This document shows positions 61,518-64,000 of a stretch of DNA of 64,000 nt, one piece after another; positions within the stretch are counted from its first letter, which is position 1, and every line of letters starts with the position of its first letter. Position numbers and translations under genes: made by a program. Origin of the DNA: Ancylobacter sp. SL191 (GTDB taxonomy: Bacteria; Pseudomonadota; Alphaproteobacteria; Rhizobiales; Xanthobacteraceae); the NCBI RefSeq assembly GCF_026625645.1, contig NZ_CP113056.1, positions 2,517,001-2,581,000 on the forward strand. Reading direction: 5' to 3'. The notes under the pieces are model-generated. The model searched no databases. It worked only from the letters and a program-made list of their open reading frames with translations, and had not been told where the DNA came from.

Positions 61518-64000
61518 CCATCGCCGTGTCGGACAGCGAATCCGACGTCGATACCGAGTTCGACCTGTCGCTGCGCGACGACATCCGCATGCTCGGCCGC
61601 GTGCTCGGCGAGACGGTGCGCGATCAGGAGGGCGAGGCGACCTATGAGCTAGTGGAGAGCATCCGCCGCGTCTCCACCCGCTTCCACCGCGCGGACGACC
61701 AGAGCGCCCGGCGCGAGCTGGAGGCGATGCTCTCGGATCTCGGGCCGGACCAGACCATCTCCATCGTCCGCGCCTTCAGCTATTTCTCGCACCTCGCCAA
61801 CATCGCCGAGGACCAGAACGTGATCCGTCGCCGCCGCGCCGTCGCGGCGAGCGGGCGCGGCGCGACGCCGGCCTCGATCGCCCATGCGCTGGAGCGCGCC
61901 CGTACGGCCGGCATCCCGCTGGCGGAGCTGCGCAAGTTCTTCGCCACCGCGCTGGCGAGCCCGGTGCTGACCGCCCACCCGACCGAGGTGCGCCGCCGTT
62001 CCACCCAGACGCATGAGATGCGCATCGCCGAGCTGCTGGCCGGGCGCGCCGGCCTCGAGCCGACGCCGGAGGAAGTCGGGGAGGCCGAGGACGAGCTGCG
62101 CCGGCGCGTGTTGATGCTCTGGCAGACCAACCTGCTGCGCCGCACCAAGCTGACCGTGCTGGACGAGGTGGCGAACGGGCTTGCCTATTACGACTACACC
62201 TTCCTGCGCGAACTGCCGAAGCTCTATGCGGCGCTGGAGGATCGCCTCGCCGTGGTCGAGGGCGTGCCGCCGGAAAGCGCCCCCGAGGTCGGCTCCTTCC
62301 TGCGCATGGGAAGCTGGATCGGCGGTGACCGCGACGGCAACCCCTTCGTCACCGCCGAAGTCACCCGCGAGACCATGCGGATGCAGAGCGCGCAGGCGGT
62401 GCGCTTCTATCTCGGCGAACTTGATGCGCTCGGCGCCGAGCTTTCCATCTCCACCATTCGCGTCAAGGTGTCCGGCGAATTGCTGGCGCTGGTGGATTCG
62501 GCCGCCGATTCCTCGCCGCACCGGCGCAACGAGCCGTACCGCCTCGCCGCCTCCGCCATCGCCGCCCGGCTGCGCGCCACCGCCTTCCGGCTGGAGATCG
62601 CCGATCTCATCGGCCTCACCGTCAAGCCGTCGGTCGCGCCCTATGCCTCGGCCAGGGAGTTCCGCGCCGATCTCGACATCATCGACGCCTCGCTCAAGGC
62701 GCACCGCTCGGCCGCTATCGCGCGCGGCAAGCTGCGGGCGCTGCGCCGGGCGGTGGACTGCTTCGGCTTCCACCTCGCCATTCTGGATTCGCGCCAGAAC
62801 TCCGACGTGCATGAGCGCTGCGTCGCCGAGCTGTTCGAGGTCGCCGCGCCCGGCACCAATTACAAGGCGCTGCCCGAGGGCACGCGTACCTCGCTGCTGC
62901 TGCGCGAGCTGACCACGGCGCGCCCGCTCACCTCGCCCTTCGCGGCCTATTCCGAGGAGACGGTGGGCGAGCTGGCGATGCTGCGCACCTGTGCCCGCAT
63001 CCACGAGATCTATGGCCGCGAGGCGATCCAGACCTGCATCATCTCCAAGGCCGAGGGCGTCTCGGACATGCTGGAGCTGGCGCTGCTGCTCAAGGAGGTC
63101 GGTCTCGTCGATCCCGCCGGCGCAGCGGCGGTGAACATCGTGCCGCTGTTCGAGACCATCGAGGATCTGCGCAACGCCGCCAAGGTGATGGAGCAGATGT
63201 TCCGCCTGCCGGAATATCGCAAGCTGGTCGACAGCCGCGGCGGCATGCAGGAAGTGATGCTCGGCTATTCCGACTCCAACAAGGATGGTGGCTTCGTCAC
63301 CTCCGGCTGGGAGCTCTACAAGGCCGAGATCGAGCTGATCGAGGTGTTCAAGCGCCATGGCGTGAAGCTGCGCCTGTTCCATGGCCGCGGCGGTTCGGTC
63401 GGCCGCGGCGGCGGGCCGAGCTACGACGCCATCCTCGCCCAGCCGGGCGGGGCGGTGCAGGGCGAGATCCGCATCACCGAGCAGGGCGAGATCATCTCGT
63501 CCAAGTTCGCCAACCCGGCGGTCGGGCGCGGCAATCTGGAAATCCTCGCTGCCGCCACGCTGGAGGCGACGCTGCTCTCGGGCGATGCCAAGGCGCCGCG
63601 CGAGGAATATCTCACCGTGATGGAGGAGCTGTCCGACGCGGCCTTCCGCGCCTATCGCTCGCTGGTCTACGAGACCCCGCGCTTCGAGGACTATTTCTGG
63701 GAGTCGACGGTCATCAACGAAATCGCGACGCTCAACATCGGCTCGCGCCCGGCCTCGCGCAAGAAGACGCGGCGGATCGAGGATCTGCGCGCCATTCCCT
63801 GGGTGTTCTCCTGGGCGCAGTGCCGGCTCATGCTGCCGGGCTGGTACGGCTTCGGCTCGGCGGTGACGGCGTGGCTGGAGAAGCACCCGGACGGCCTGCC
63901 GCTGCTGCAGGAGATGTACCGCGAGTGGCCGTTCTTCCGCACCCAGCTCTCCAATATGGACATGGTGCTCTCCAAGAGCTCCATCGCCATCGCCTCGCGC
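61502..64000 (+). CDS. ppc: Phosphoenolpyruvate carboxylase, cut by window edge
   Basis: The first 833 codons of PEP carboxylase, which adds bicarbonate to PEP to give oxaloacetate, refilling the TCA cycle. The C-terminal roughly 90-100 residues are beyond the window. The catalytic His motif [20 protein letters not shown] (about residues 157-176), [20 protein letters not shown] (about 269-288), [12 protein letters not shown] (about 586-597) and [20 protein letters not shown] (about 622-641, the second essential His/Arg loop) are all present. The ATG at 61502 has GGAG seven bases upstream, inside a short upstream ORF. A very long antisense frame opposite is a GC-rich shadow, not a gene. Confidence 0.96.
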   Translation, partial: MSLALTIAVSDSESDVDTEFDLSLRDDIRMLGRVLGETVRDQEGEATYELVESIRRVSTRFHRADDQSARRELEAMLSDLGPDQTISIVRAFSYFSHLANIAEDQNVIRRRRAVAASGRGATPASIAHALERARTAGIPLAELRKFFATALASPVLTAHPTEVRRRSTQTHEMRIAELLAGRAGLEPTPEEVGEAEDELRRRVLMLWQTNLLRRTKLTVLDEVANGLAYYDYTFLRELPKLYAALEDRLAVVEGVPPESAPEVGSFLRMGSWIGGDRDGNPFVTAEVTRETMRMQSAQAVRFYLGELDALGAELSISTIRVKVSGELLALVDSAADSSPHRRNEPYRLAASAIAARLRATAFRLEIADLIGLTVKPSVAPYASAREFRADLDIIDASLKAHRSAAIARGKLRALRRAVDCFGFHLAILDSRQNSDVHERCVAELFEVAAPGTNYKALPEGTRTSLLLRELTTARPLTSPFAAYSEETVGELAMLRTCARIHEIYGREAIQTCIISKAEGVSDMLELALLLKEVGLVDPAGAAAVNIVPLFETIEDLRNAAKVMEQMFRLPEYRKLVDSRGGMQEVMLGYSDSNKDGGFVTSGWELYKAEIELIEVFKRHGVKLRLFHGRGGSVGRGGGPSYDAILAQPGGAVQGEIRITEQGEIISSKFANPAVGRGNLEILAAATLEATLLSGDAKAPREEYLTVMEELSDAAFRAYRSLVYETPRFEDYFWESTVINEIATLNIGSRPASRKKTRRIEDLRAIPWVFSWAQCRLMLPGWYGFGSAVTAWLEKHPDGLPLLQEMYREWPFFRTQLSNMDMVLSKSSIAIASR

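Noticed and set aside
61649..63886. A 745-codon open frame antisense to ppc
   Set aside because: Its Gly/Arg/His/Leu-rich translation mirrors the sense-strand codon pattern of a GC-rich gene, and the sense strand encodes unmistakable PEP carboxylase motifs.

Overview
The window is one contiguous stretch of GC-rich (about two-thirds G+C by eye), gene-dense chromosome from an alphaproteobacterium, most likely a Hyphomicrobiales member of the Xanthobacteraceae type (Ancylobacter/Starkeya/Xanthobacter/Azorhizobium). The reasons are gene content and order: a MoxR-DUF58-DUF4159 cluster divergent from DUF1285-Nudix-DUF6111-CCA-transferase, petABC with separate cytochrome b and c1 genes, lgt-midA-pgeF, marR/ilvE beside an OmpR/EnvZ-type pair, uvrC-pgsA-moaD-moaE, Omp25-like barrels, and UvrB with long tails. 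Genus assignment is inference. I saw no rRNA, tRNA, CRISPR array, transposase, integrase or phage gene; this is mainly core genome.

Layout. 1-2.6 kb: truncated glutathionyl-hydroquinone reductase, a GNAT/XRE-cupin pair, a second GNAT and a small unknown protein. 2.6-9.9 kb: a four-gene MoxR-type operon on the minus strand, interrupted by two palindromic repeats. 10.1-12.9 kb: a plus-strand chain of overlapping genes ending in cca. 13-17 kb: ABC exporter, VIT metal transporter, hemF, trmL. 17.4-20.2 kb: bc1 complex with a clear terminator. 20.4-25.2 kb: nuclease/phosphatase-fold protein, two MaoC proteins, GNAT, ychF, pth, rplY. 25.4-32.2 kb: two exported proteins of unknown role, prs, an M24 protein without metal ligands, pgeF, midA, lgt. 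32.5-38.9 kb: ubiK, YbjN protein, proC, TetR/COQ9-like protein, csaA, a two-component pair and MarR. 39.1-44.9 kb: ilvE, moaE-moaD-pgsA, uvrC, FkbM methyltransferase. 45-49.8 kb: EamA transporter, pteridine-reductase-like SDR, two tandem outer-membrane barrels, GST, cold-shock protein. 49.9-52.1 kb: rlmJ, a secreted RNase T2 and a translationally coupled secreted Cys protein. 52.2-55.1 kb: a nitrogen-scavenging-like cassette (biuret-hydrolase-like enzyme, NCS2 permease, cupin). 55.3-64 kb: metallophosphoesterase, uvrB, GNAT, DUF805, Tim44-like protein, a 60-residue protein and the start of ppc.

The most interesting signals are: (i) a near-consensus sigma-54 (-24/-12) site overlapping a 9-2-9 palindrome just upstream of the biuret-hydrolase/permease/cupin cassette; (ii) palindromic elements in at least five intergenic places, one set inside the MoxR operon, plus a palindrome-bearing in-frame linker inside uvrC; (iii) a 10-codon upstream ORF and alternating hairpin half-sites before ppc; (iv) an RNase T2 with Gln where the family catalytic Glu is expected, coupled to an unknown secreted protein; and (v) an XRE-cupin regulator whose start codon lies inside its own presumptive operator. 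None could be tested by database search here.
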